64,000 bases of DNA from positions 5,204-69,203 of the forward strand of contig CAJFTA010000002.1 of the NCBI GenBank assembly GCA_904419835.1, given 5' to 3'. Positions 1 through 8,600 of this stretch are shown here, piece after piece. Position numbers and translations under genes: made by a program. This DNA comes from an uncultured Pseudoflavonifractor sp. (lineage in GTDB: Bacteria > Bacillota > Clostridia > Oscillospirales > Oscillospiraceae). Below the pieces are notes generated by a model that saw only the letters and a list, made by a program, of their open reading frames with translations, did not search any database and was not told the origin of the DNA. The stretch's first letter is position 1, and the number at the start of each line of letters is the position of its first letter.

Positions 1-2
1 AC

Positions 3-788
3 ATCGCCCACAACATGAGCCTGCTGGGTATGGATGTGCGGCTTCTCACCGCCTTTGGTGACGACATAAACGCCCAGCGCATCGCGGCCAGCTGCGGCGA
101 GCTGGGGATTGACGTGAGCCAGTGCCTGACCGTGCCCGGCGGCGCTACCTCCACCTACCTCTTCATCACCGACGAGCGGGGGGACATGGCCCTGGCGGTG
201 AGCGACATGGAGATTTACCAGCATGTGACCCCTGCGTTCCTGTCCAGCCGGTCCCGTCTGCTCCAGAACGCTCAGCTCATCGTGGTGGACACCAACATTC
301 CCGCCGAGTCCATTGCCTGGCTGGCGGAGAACGTGCGGCTGCCCATCTTTGCCGACCCGGTATCCACCGCCAAGGCGGAGAAGCTCCGGTCGGTGCTGGG
401 CAGGCTCCACACCCTCAAGCCCAACCGGCTGGAGGCCGAGCTGCTCTCCGGCGTGGCCATCACCGACGAGAAGAGCCTCAATGAGGCGGCGGACGCCCTG
501 CTCTCCACCGGCCTGCGCCGGGTGTTCATCAGCCTGGGCGGGGACGGCGTGCTGGCCGCCGACCACAATGGCCGACTGCATGTGCCCTGCTGCCCGGGGG
601 AGATGGTCAACACCACCGGCTGCGGGGACGCGGGCATGGCGGCCATCGCCTGGGCCTATCTGGAGGGTACCGGCCTGGAGGGCACCGCCCGTGCCGCCAT
701 GGCGGCGGGGGCCATCGCCATGGAGAGCGCCGAGACCATCAACCCCAATATGAGCGCACGCCTGCTGAAAGAGCGCATGGGCGCATAA
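3..788 (+). CDS. psuK: Pseudouridine kinase (PfkB family), 5'-truncated
   Basis: Carbohydrate kinase of the PfkB/ribokinase family, cut by the window edge. The frame is open from base 3 without a start, and the first residues match the region just after the family's N-terminal Gly-Gly/Asn sugar-binding motif, so roughly 35 residues are missing. The C-terminal signature NTTGCGD (about nt 609-629) carries the catalytic Asp that activates the sugar hydroxyl. The assignment to pseudouridine kinase (pseudouridine to its 5'-phosphate) is inferred from the next gene, psuG, 67 bp downstream on the same strand. Taken alone the protein could phosphorylate another sugar or nucleoside. Confidence 0.85.
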   Translation: MAHNMSLLGMDVRLLTAFGDDINAQRIAASCGELGIDVSQCLTVPGGATSTYLFITDERGDMALAVSDMEIYQHVTPAFLSSRSRLLQNAQLIVVDTNIPAESIAWLAENVRLPIFADPVSTAKAEKLRSVLGRLHTLKPNRLEAELLSGVAITDEKSLNEAADALLSTGLRRVFISLGGDGVLAADHNGRLHVPCCPGEMVNTTGCGDAGMAAIAWAYLEGTGLEGTARAAMAAGAIAMESAETINPNMSARLLKERMGA

Positions 789-855
789 GCCTGAAACAGA
801 AAAATTCACTACAAAATGTAATATACATAAAATATTATTCTGGAGGTAATTAGAA

Positions 856-1779
856 ATGAGCCTGAACAAGTATCTGGACGTCGCCCCTGAAGTGGCCGAG
901 GCCATTGCCGCCGGTAAGCCCGTGGTGGCCCTGGAGTCCACCATCATCTCCCATGGCATGCCCTATCCCCAGAACGTGGAGACCGCTCTCAACGTAGAGC
1001 AGATCATCCGTGAGAACGGTGCCGTGCCCGCCACCATCGCCGTCATCGGCGGCCGCCTGAAGGCCGGCTGCACCAAGGAGGAGATCGAGTACCTGGGCAA
1101 GAAGGGCCTGAACGTCACCAAGGCCAGCCGCCGCGACCTGCCCGTGCTGGTGGCCCGGGGTGAGGACGGCGCCACCACCGTCACCACCACCATGATCATC
1201 GCCCACATGGCGGGCATCAAGGTCTTCGCCACCGGCGGCATCGGCGGCGTCCACCGCGGCGCCGAGACCACCATGGACATCTCCGCCGACCTGGAGGAGC
1301 TGGCCCAGACCCCCGTGATGGTGGTGTGCGCCGGCGCCAAGTCCATCCTGGACCTGGGCCTGACTCTGGAGTACCTGGAGACCCACGGCGTGCCCGTCAT
1401 CGGCTTCGGCACCAAGGAGCTGCCCGCCTTCTACACCCGCAAGAGCGGCTTCGGTGTGGACTACGAGATTGACACCCCCGAGGAGCTGGCCGCTGCCTTC
1501 CATGTCCAGGGCGAGCTGGGCTACAAGGGCGGCATGCTGGTGACCAACCCCATCCCCGAGGAGTACTCCATGGACGCCGACGTCATCAACAAGGCCATCA
1601 ACGACGCGGTGGAGGAGGCCAAGGCCCAGGGCATCCACGGCAAGGCCACCACTCCCTTCCTGCTGGCCAAGATTAAGGAGCTGACCGGCGGCAGCTCTCT
1701 GGACTCCAACATCCAGCTGGTGTACAACAACGCAAAGCTGGCCGCCAAGACCGCCGCTGCCCTCAGTGCCCTGAAGTAA
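856..1779 (+). CDS. psuG: Pseudouridine-5'-phosphate glycosidase
   Basis: Splits pseudouridine 5'-phosphate into uracil and ribose 5-phosphate by breaking the C-glycosidic bond; a manganese enzyme. The 307-residue length is normal for the family. Recognisable blocks are ALESTIISHGMPYPQN near the N-terminus, TTVTTTM, and GGIGGVHRG at about residues 123-131. A GGAGGT ribosome-binding site at 842-847 fixes the ATG start. It follows the PfkB kinase, and together they form the standard two-step route for salvage of pseudouridine from RNA turnover. The identification is firm; the metal and substrate specificity are from family knowledge. Confidence 0.95.
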   Translation: MSLNKYLDVAPEVAEAIAAGKPVVALESTIISHGMPYPQNVETALNVEQIIRENGAVPATIAVIGGRLKAGCTKEEIEYLGKKGLNVTKASRRDLPVLVARGEDGATTVTTTMIIAHMAGIKVFATGGIGGVHRGAETTMDISADLEELAQTPVMVVCAGAKSILDLGLTLEYLETHGVPVIGFGTKELPAFYTRKSGFGVDYEIDTPEELAAAFHVQGELGYKGGMLVTNPIPEEYSMDADVINKAINDAVEEAKAQGIHGKATTPFLLAKIKELTGGSSLDSNIQLVYNNAKLAAKTAAALSALK

Positions 1780-1802
1780 GGCTTGGCAAAGCACAGAACA
1801 AA

Positions 1803-1848
1803 GACGCAGAAGAGAGCTCTGGGAATTCCCGGGGCTCTCTTCTGCGTC
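1803..1848 (+). terminator. Hairpin after psuG, likely terminator
   Basis: A perfect 15-bp inverted repeat (1803-1817 with 1834-1848) lies 24 bp after the psuG stop. No T-run follows on either strand, so it is either a weak terminator or a transcript-stabilising hairpin. Confidence 0.5.
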
Positions 1849-1885
1849 TGGAGGAATAAAATATTTCCCAGAGAAAAAGTATGGA

Positions 1886-1914
1886 TTGACAGCGTCAGTG
1901 GAACATGTTATCAT
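1886..1914 (+). promoter_or_regulatory. Sigma-A type promoter of the ZIP transporter
   Basis: TTGACA (1886-1891), a 17-bp spacer and TATCAT (1909-1914). This is a near-consensus vegetative promoter, 57 bp before the start codon of the ZIP gene. Confidence 0.85.
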
Positions 1915-1918
1915 TTGG

Positions 1919-1932
1919 TTAGTTCAAACTAA
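1919..1932 (+). promoter_or_regulatory. Palindromic operator candidate at the ZIP promoter start site
   Basis: TTAGTT-CA-AACTAA is a perfect 6-bp inverted repeat with a 2-bp centre, placed 4 bp after the -10 box and therefore over the expected transcription start. The position suits a repressor. The TTAG...CTAA form resembles binding sites of DtxR/MntR-family metal repressors, which would make sense for a metal transporter. The regulator is inferred; it is not encoded in this window. Confidence 0.55.
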
Positions 1933-1970
1933 TTATTAGAGAAATAAAACTCCTGAAAGGAGGAGCTTCT

Positions 1971-2762
1971 ATGACAGCCCTGCTCTGGGCCGCGGGAGGC
2001 ACCGGCTTCACCTTCCTGATGACCAGCCTCGGCGCGGCCATGGTATTCTTTTTCCGAAAACAGGTGACCGCCCTGGCCCAGCGGATCTTCCTGGGCTTTG
2101 CGGCGGGGGTGATGATTGCCGCCTCGGTCTGGTCCCTGCTGATTCCCGCCATTGAGGAGGCCGAGGCGGCCGGTATGATTGGCTGGATTCCGGCAGCGGG
2201 AGGCTTTGTCCTGGGCGTGGCCCTGATGATCGCCATGGACGGTCTGCTGCCCCACCTGCATCCCGGCGCCCGTGAGCCGGAGGGCGTGAAGGCGCCTCTG
2301 AAGCGCACCACCCTGCTGGTCTTCGCGGTGACCCTACATAACATCCCCGAGGGCATGGCGGTGGGCCTGTCCTTTGCCCTGGCGGCCCAGCACGGCAACG
2401 ACCCGGCCCTCTACGCCGCCGCCATGGCGCTGGCCATCGGCATCGGCATCCAGAACTTCCCCGAGGGGGCGGCCATCTCCCTTCCTCTGCGTCAGGAGGG
2501 CATGAGTCCGGTGAAATCCTTCCTGTGCGGCAGCCTGTCCGGCTTTGTGGAGCCGGTCTTCGGGATTCTCACCGTGCTGCTGGCGGGGCAGATTGCCCCG
2601 TTGATGCCCTGGCTGCTCTCTTTTGCGGCGGGCGCCATGATCTACGTGGTGGTGGAGGAGCTGATTCCCGAGGCCCATCTGGGGGAGCACTCTAACGTGG
2701 GCACCCTGGGGGTTATGGGCGGCTTCCTTATCATGATGATTCTGGACGTGGCCCTGGGATAA
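1971..2762 (+). CDS. ZIP-family divalent metal transporter (ZupT-like)
   Basis: Integral membrane importer of divalent metals such as Zn, Fe or Mn. The 263 residues contain about eight hydrophobic segments. The ZIP metal-site motifs are both present: HNIPEG at about residues 123-128 and NFPEG at about 162-166, followed by EELIPEAH at about 226-233. An AAAGGAGGA ribosome-binding site sits 7 bp before the ATG. The gene has its own promoter with a palindrome over the start site, and a two-way terminator behind it, so it is a single-gene unit. Which metal it carries cannot be read from the sequence. Confidence 0.92.
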   Translation: MTALLWAAGGTGFTFLMTSLGAAMVFFFRKQVTALAQRIFLGFAAGVMIAASVWSLLIPAIEEAEAAGMIGWIPAAGGFVLGVALMIAMDGLLPHLHPGAREPEGVKAPLKRTTLLVFAVTLHNIPEGMAVGLSFALAAQHGNDPALYAAAMALAIGIGIQNFPEGAAISLPLRQEGMSPVKSFLCGSLSGFVEPVFGILTVLLAGQIAPLMPWLLSFAAGAMIYVVVEELIPEAHLGEHSNVGTLGVMGGFLIMMILDVALG

Positions 2763-2767
2763 AAGCA

Positions 2768-2803
2768 AAACAGCGGCGGAAACAGACGTTTCCGCCACTG
2801 TTT
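2768..2803. terminator. Bidirectional terminator between ZIP and rhomboid genes
   Basis: Stem 2768-2783 pairs with 2788-2803 with one internal mismatch. It has an A-run on the left and a T-run (2799-2805) on the right, so it can terminate both convergent genes. Confidence 0.85.
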
Positions 2804-2809
2804 TTGTGA

Positions 2810-3370
2810 TTACAGCTTTTTTCTGGCCGCCAGGAAGCCGAAGGCCGTGCCGCAGGCACCGCCCACCAGATGCATGAAGTTGGCCACATTGTCCTGGACA
2901 AAGAGGATGGAGTATACCTCCTGGCCCAGATAGAGCAGTGCCACCAGAATCAGGGTGACAGGGATGGAGCCGGCCTTCATACCCGCCAAAGAGGAGAGCA
3001 TGATGAGCATGAACACAATGCCGCTGGCCCCCAGCAGGGCCACCCCGGGGAAGAAGATGCACTGAAGCAGGCCGGACACGACGGCGGTGAGCGCAATGCC
3101 CGCCAGAAGGGTGCCGCTGCCGTACTTCTCCTCCAGCGGCGGGCCCACCACCAGCAGCAGAAGCATATTGCCCAGAAAGTGGTCCCACCCGGCGTGGCCC
3201 AGCACATGGCCCAGCAGGCGGACAAAGAAGAGGGGAGAGACGGGAGCGCGGTAGACCGAGAAGAGATGGAGGGTGGTCCACCCGCCGGTGAGCTGGTCCA
3301 GCAGCAGAGCCGCCAGGGAGAGAAAGAAGAACGTGAGGATAACCGGGGAATTGTACTGAATTCGTTTCAC
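2810..3370 (-). CDS. Rhomboid-family intramembrane serine protease
   Basis: Membrane protease that cuts within or next to transmembrane helices. About 186 residues with six hydrophobic segments, the minimal rhomboid core. The catalytic serine lies in GASG (about Ser116) and the catalytic histidine in HLVGGACG (about His167); the conserved WDHFLGN block is also present. I place the start at the GTG at 3370 because GAGGTGA sits 5 bp upstream; another in-frame GTG lies at 3379. The substrate is unknown. The gene converges on the ZIP transporter and seems unrelated to it. Confidence 0.88.
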   Translation of the reverse strand: MKRIQYNSPVILTFFFLSLAALLLDQLTGGWTTLHLFSVYRAPVSPLFFVRLLGHVLGHAGWDHFLGNMLLLLVVGPPLEEKYGSGTLLAGIALTAVVSGLLQCIFFPGVALLGASGIVFMLIMLSSLAGMKAGSIPVTLILVALLYLGQEVYSILFVQDNVANFMHLVGGACGTAFGFLAARKKL

Positions 3371-3400
3371 CTGTATCACCTCAGAAGTAAAATGGGAGCG

Positions 3401-4477
3401 TCAGGGCTTGCAGTTGCCGCAGGGGGAATACCCCTCCTCCACGGCCTCCTCCCGGCTGGAGAACAGGACCCGGTTCTGCTCGGCGGGCAGGTTGGGGCAG
3501 TCTTCCCGGTGGAATACCTTGGAGTTCAGGTTGCCGATGCAGGCCTCCTGGGCGCTCTCGCTCTGGCTGGGCTGGGGGGAGGCCTGGCTGTCCCGGCCGG
3601 GGGTGGGGGCGGCGTCCTTTTCCGTGGTGAAGGTGACGGCTGTGCCGTCGCTCACCGCCACCACCGTGCCCTGCTGATCGGTGCGGTACACGGTGGCGCC
3701 CGCGTCCCGCAGGCGGCTGAGCACGTCGTCAGAGGGGTGGCCGTAGTCGTTATTCTCTCCCACCGAGATGACCGCATACTCCGGCATGACCTCCCGAAGG
3801 AAGGAGTAGCTGGAGGAGGTGTCGCTGCCGTGGTGGCCCACCTTGAGGACCGTGGCGGACAGATCCGCGCCCTGCTCCAGCAGGTCCTTCTCCGCCTTGG
3901 CCTCCATGTCGCCGGTGAAGAGGAAGGAGGTGGTGCCGAAGTCCACCCGCAGCACAATGGAGGTGTTGTTGGTCTCACTGTACTCGGCTACAGGGCCCAG
4001 AACGGTCACCTGGGCCTCACCCAGGGCGAAGGTATCGCCGGGGGCGGGGATTTCCGGCTCCAGCCCCTGGGCCTCGGTGTACTTGACAAAATCCCCAAAG
4101 GCCTTGGAGTCATACTCGGTGACAGGGGAGAGGACGTGGCTGGCTGTGCAGGTGTTCAGCGGGCCGGACAGGCCGCCCACATGGTCCTCGTGGGCGTGGG
4201 TGCAGACCACATAGTCCAGCTGGTCGATGCCCTGCTGGTCCAGATAGGACACCACCAGGCTGCTGTCGGCCACGTTGCCGCCGTCGATGAGCATGGTATC
4301 CTCTCCGCACACCAGCAGAGCGGAGTCGGCCTGTCCCACATCGATGAAGTGTACAGCCAGGGTAGAGCCGTCCGGTACGGAGGAAGCGCCGCCCGACGGC
4401 GGGGCGAGCAGGTCGCAGCCCGTCAGGGAGACGAGCAGGCAGAGCAGAGCGAGCAGGGGGGCGATACGTCGTTTCAT
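3401..4477 (-). CDS. Secreted metallo-beta-lactamase-fold lipoprotein (ComEC-type hydrolase domain)
   Basis: An exported 358-residue protein. The N-terminus is a lipoprotein signal with the lipobox LTGC (Cys21). Residues 40-260 form a metallo-beta-lactamase fold of the type found as the C-terminal domain of ComEC; the metal motif THAHEDH is at 93-99 and a second histidine block, VGHHGSD, follows. The last 50 residues hold a small Cys-rich module (HREDC ... CGNCKP) of the kind appended to secreted nucleases. The start at 4477 has AAAAGGAG upstream. It is probably an extracellular phosphodiesterase or nuclease, but the substrate is inferred only from fold. No ComEC membrane domain is nearby. 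Confidence 0.85.
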   Translation of the reverse strand: MKRRIAPLLALLCLLVSLTGCDLLAPPSGGASSVPDGSTLAVHFIDVGQADSALLVCGEDTMLIDGGNVADSSLVVSYLDQQGIDQLDYVVCTHAHEDHVGGLSGPLNTCTASHVLSPVTEYDSKAFGDFVKYTEAQGLEPEIPAPGDTFALGEAQVTVLGPVAEYSETNNTSIVLRVDFGTTSFLFTGDMEAKAEKDLLEQGADLSATVLKVGHHGSDTSSSYSFLREVMPEYAVISVGENNDYGHPSDDVLSRLRDAGATVYRTDQQGTVVAVSDGTAVTFTTEKDAAPTPGRDSQASPQPSQSESAQEACIGNLNSKVFHREDCPNLPAEQNRVLFSSREEAVEEGYSPCGNCKP

Positions 4478-4646
4478 GGGAACTCCTTTTCCGCGTTGGT
4501 ATACATAATGTGCAGACACCAGTATAAACCAAAGCGGCAAAAAAGAAAAGAGCGGCTTGAAAAGAAGAGGACGGCAGTTTTCAGGGAAAGAGAGATAAAA
4601 GGGGACAGCGGTACATATCCTTGAAAGGGAAAAGGGGGTATCAGCC

Positions 4647-5165
4647 ATGCAGAGACTGTCCGCAAAGCTCCTGACCGTATTTGTCGCCGCCACCCTGGCG
4701 GGGGCCTGTCTCCACTTCTTTTACGATTTTGTTCCCAACCCTGCCGTCGCCCTCATTGCGCCGGTCAACGAGAGCATATGGGAGCACCTGAAAATCATCT
4801 ACTGGCCCTTCCTGGCGGGGGCACTGGTCCTCTGCCGCCGGAACGGGCGGGACTGCCTGGGGCCCTGGCTCCTGGCTCTGCTGGCCGTCTGTGCCGCCAT
4901 GCTGGCGGCGGGATATCTCTACCATGTGGCGGCGGGCGGTGGGTCCCTGGCCTTTGACATCGGCCTGTATGTCCTGCTGATGGGGGCGGGCTTTCTGCTT
5001 CCGGCGGCCTTTGACCGCCCCGCCGTCCGGCAGCGGACCGACCTGCTTCTGCTGCTAACCGCAGCCCTGGGCGGGGCCATGGTGCTCTTCACCTTCCTTC
5101 CCCCGGACCATGTCCTCTTTGCGGACCTGTCCGGCGTCAATACCTGGCAGGTCATCCCCTATTGA
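4647..5165 (+). CDS. Small integral membrane protein (DUF6512-like)
   Basis: 172 residues with five hydrophobic segments. The motif PVNESIWEHLK near residue 38 sits at the start of the second membrane segment and resembles a membrane protein family of unknown function in Clostridia (I believe DUF6512). It is divergent from the metallo-beta-lactamase lipoprotein. The ribosome-binding site is weak (AAGGGGG 8-14 bp upstream of the ATG). No function can be assigned. Confidence 0.75.
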   Translation: MQRLSAKLLTVFVAATLAGACLHFFYDFVPNPAVALIAPVNESIWEHLKIIYWPFLAGALVLCRRNGRDCLGPWLLALLAVCAAMLAAGYLYHVAAGGGSLAFDIGLYVLLMGAGFLLPAAFDRPAVRQRTDLLLLLTAALGGAMVLFTFLPPDHVLFADLSGVNTWQVIPY

Positions 5166-5193
5166 GCAGAGCGAAAAAAACAGAAGAACCCCC

Positions 5194-5222
5194 TTTACAA
5201 ATCGGAAAATCCTTGCTATAAT
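5194..5222 (+). promoter_or_regulatory. tRNA-Arg promoter
   Basis: TTTACA (5194-5199), a 17-bp spacer and TATAAT (5217-5222), with a TGC extended -10. The tRNA begins 31 bp later. Confidence 0.85.
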
Positions 5223-5252
5223 AATTGAGCGCCTTAGGTGAGGTGCTCATGC

Positions 5253-5329
5253 GCGCCCGTAGCGCAATTGGATAGAGCGTCAGATTCCGGTTCTGAAGGC
5301 TGGGGGTTCGAGTCCCTTCGGGCGTACCA
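5253..5329 (+). tRNA. tRNA-Arg (CCG)
   Basis: A full cloverleaf folds by eye. The acceptor stem is 5253-5259 with 5319-5325, with a G-U first pair. The anticodon stem is a perfect 5 bp (5280-5284 with 5292-5296) around a 7-base loop with anticodon CCG at 5287-5289. The T arm has the TTCGAGT loop, A5326 is the discriminator, and CCA (5327-5329) is encoded. It reads the arginine codon CGG, which is common in this GC-rich genome. Confidence 0.97.
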
Positions 5330-5366
5330 CGTCGGAGCAAAGTCCGCTTTGCTCCGACGTCTTTTT
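5329..5366 (+). terminator. Intrinsic terminator of tRNA-Arg
   Basis: A perfect 14-bp stem (5329-5342 with 5347-5360), a TCCG loop and the T-run CTTTTT. It overlaps the final base of the encoded CCA. Confidence 0.9.
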
Positions 5367-5416
5367 ATGCCAGAGGCAAAAAAGACGTCATCCGCCCGCT
5401 CCCTTGCTCCTCCTTT

Positions 5417-5477
5417 CCAACTGCGACCCGCTACGCTGGGCTCGCAGTTGGTGGGCCGCCCTGCGGGCGGCATTTTT
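5417..5477 (+). other. Two hairpins, the second terminator-like
   Basis: Between the tRNA terminator and the nucleotidase gene there is no credible coding sequence. A 10-bp inverted repeat (5417-5426 with 5442-5451) is followed by a perfect 7-bp GC hairpin (5455-5461 with 5465-5471) and ATTTTT. The purpose is unknown. Confidence 0.5.
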
Positions 5478-5521
5478 CCCCATTAAGGAATATCGATTTT
5501 AACCGTCCCTTCCAAAAAGAA

Positions 5522-5635
5522 AGACACGCTGAAAGGCGTGTCTCAGTCTGCCGAGAAATCCGGTCTCCGCATATGTGTAGACCGGGTTTCTCGACACGCT
5601 GTGGCGGCAGGCACTTTTGTGCCTGCCGCCTTTTT
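5522..5635 (+). other. Three-hairpin element ending in an intrinsic terminator; possible small RNA
   Basis: Hairpin A is 5522-5529 with 5536-5543 (perfect 8 bp). Hairpin B is 5553-5566 with 5579-5592 (14 positions, one mismatch). Hairpin C is 5603-5614 with 5619-5630 (perfect 12 bp, TTTT loop), followed by TTTTT. Hairpin C has terminator form only on the plus strand, yet the downstream gene is on the minus strand and the upstream tRNA already has its own terminator. A small plus-strand RNA or a dispersed repeat are the two likely explanations. Confidence 0.45.
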
Positions 5636-5680
5636 AATTCCTATCTTCGGATGTACTCTGCCCGGAATAGAGTCTGCGGC

Positions 5681-8600
5681 TTATACCGCCGCCTGGACGA
5701 ACCGAGCCAGGACAGCTGCGATTTCAGCCCGGGTAGCGGTGCCCTGAGGATCGCACAGGCCGCCGGGCTTGCCGAAGATGAGGCCGTACTTGACGCACAG
5801 CTCCACGCTGTCGCCCGCCCAGCTGCTGACTGTGTTCAGGTCGGTGAGGCCGCTGGTATCCGCAACCTGATCCAGCTCCAGACCCGCAGTTTCCATGTAG
5901 CGGATCAGAATGGTGCACAGCTGCTCACGGGTGATGGTGCCATCGGGGTCAAAGCCGGTGCCGGTACCGGTGACAATGCCGGCCGCGGCCGCCCAGTTCA
6001 CCGCGTCGGTGTACCAGGTGCCGGCGGGCACGTCGGCAAAGCCGGAGGAGGCGGCCGTCTTCTCACCGTCGATGCGGTAGAGAACAGTGACCAGCATGGA
6101 TCTTGTCATCAACGCGTCAGGGGAGAATACGCCGTTTCCGGTACCGTTGAAGAACTCGTGGGAGGTGACAAAATCAATGGCGTCGGAGGCCCAATAGCCG
6201 CTGCCCACGTCGGCAAAGGTCTTGCTGTTGCTGAACAGGCGGTAGGTGCCCTCCACGTCAGCCACATAGCTTACCTCTCCATTTTTCACCACTGCGAAGG
6301 GCAGAATCTCGGTGGTACCGTTCTTCAGTGTGACCTGGATCACGCTGCCGGAGGCATCCGGATCCACAATCATGGCGTTAATATCCGCCCCGGAGGAGAG
6401 GGTCCCGGCGGGGATGGTAATGGAGAGACCGTCGCCGGTAATGACAATGGGCTTGGAGGCGTTTTCTCTGACCAGCTGGGCTTCCTGGTCACTGGTCAGG
6501 TCCTTTTTCAACGTTACGGTTACCTGGTCGGCACCCACGGAGAGCTTGGAGCCGCCGTAGACAGCGGGAGGTCTGTAATCAGGCTCTTCCTCCTCCACCT
6601 CCACGTTGTACCCCAGGCTCCAGCCGGAGGGAGCGGGCATCACACCGCCGGCCTCACTCTCGGTTTGGCTCTTTACAAAGTTGGCCACCATCTGAGTGAC
6701 AAGGCCCTGCTCGTCGCCCAGCGCCGCCTGAGAGGACCAGACTGCGTTGGCGATAATCTCGGCCTTCTCCTCCGTGCTGGAGGCATCCTTACCCATGGCC
6801 TTGACGAAGGGATCCTGGCCGATGACGTAGTTGTTGACGCCCACAATCAGGGTCTGAGTGTCGGTAATGGGCTCACCGGTGGAAGAGAGCTTCAGGTTCA
6901 CTACCCGATCGCCCTCGGGCTTTGCCAGGTCGTACTGGAAGTCCAGGCCGTAGAACAGGGCGGTGACGAAGTTGCTCTGTACACTGTAGGTAATCTCATC
7001 GCCGTCCACCTGGGCGGAGTAGAAGGCGGCCACGCCCTCCAGCCACGCCTTCAGCTGGGCTCCGGTCATCTCAATGGCGTAGAGGTAGTTGTCGTAACGG
7101 TAGATCCGGTAGATGTCCTTCAGGGAGATGGGGCCGGCGGACACGGAATAGCGGTTGGAGACGATGTCCGTGGTGGCGGCCACATCCATGGCCACGCCGT
7201 TCTGCCGGGCGGTCCAGATCTGGGACCGGTTGACCAGGTCGATGGTATCGTTGTGGCCCAGGCGGAAGCTGCTGTTCCCGTCCCAGGTTCCAATGGCAGT
7301 GCCGTACTGGGCATTTACATAGCCCTCAGCCGCAGTAGCCGCGGGCTGGATGAGCGTCTTCAGCTCAGCGTCGTTCTCCAGCTTGCTCAGGCTCTGGTTG
7401 CCCAGGTCCTCCACGGCGGTGGTGAAGGTGCCGCTCCCGGCATCATAGGATACGGAGACCACCGCACGAGCCAGAGAGCCGCCGCCGCCGTTGATGACGG
7501 GAATCTGGTTGCCGTTCTTGTCGGGGGTGGTCCTGGTACGGTAGGACTGGTGGTCGTGGCCGGCGATGACCAGATCGATGCCGGTATTTCCGGCCACCAT
7601 GCGGGCAATCTGGCTCTCCGTGTTGGTGCCGATGACAAGGTCGCCCTCGGTGTTGCCGCTGCCCATGCCGGAGTGGTAGGCGATGATGACGAAATCGCAG
7701 CCCTCGCCGCCCTCGGCCTCGGGCTTGCGCAGCTGGGTGACATACTTCTCCGCCTCAAGGGCCATGTCACGGGTGGGGTTGCCCGGAGGTGTCAGGGTCA
7801 CGCCGCCGGTGCCGTCCTCGCCCACGCCGAAGTTGGCGGGCACATCGAACTGGTCGCAGTCGGTGTTCTCAAAGCCGATGATGCCCACCTTGAACTCCTG
7901 GCCATCCACCTGGAAGGTCTTGGTGATGTAGGGAGTAAAGGCATTCTGCCCGGCGTTGTCGCCGTCCCGCCAGTACAGGTTGGCGCCAAGCACGTCCACG
8001 CTGCTGCCGTTCTCGTCATCCTCGGCCTTCAGTTGGCCATACATGGACTGCATGACCTCCCAGGAGTAGTTAAACTCGTGGTTGCCCAGGACAAGGGCGT
8101 CGTAACCGATGTTCCGCAGTGCCAGAACCATGGGGTTGTTTTCCCCGTTCTGGGAGAGAATGTTGTAGGTGGAGATGGTGGTGCCCTGGAAGAGGTCGCC
8201 GTTGTCGATGAGAATGGTGTTCTCATACTCCGCCCGGATGCTGTCCACTGCGGTGGCCACCTTCAGGAGGCTGTTGTTCACGCTGGCATCGGTAAGCACA
8301 TCGGTGTCCCACACCTTGCCGTGCATATCGGTGGTGGACATGACCATGATCTCGGCGGGCTGGTGGCTGCCGGGGTTGGCGCCCGGATGGATGGTCCAGT
8401 GGGTCTGAGTCCCGGGAGTGATGGTGCCGCCATCCTTGCACATGGCCTTGATATATTCACCCACAATGAGAGGGATGGAGCCGCCCACGGCGCCAAACTC
8501 GGCATCCACGGTGCCGTCCCAGATGGCCTGGCTCATATCAATGCCGGTTGTCTTGTACCAGCCGAACTCGTCCGCGTCCGCATTGGCGGCCAGGCGGTAG

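Noticed and set aside
850..1914. Minus-strand frame opposite psuG
   Set aside because: Shadow of psuG with Gly/Val/Leu-rich low-complexity translation.
5253..5640. Integration site of a mobile element at the tRNA gene
   Set aside because: No duplicate of the tRNA 3' end and no integrase gene were seen downstream.
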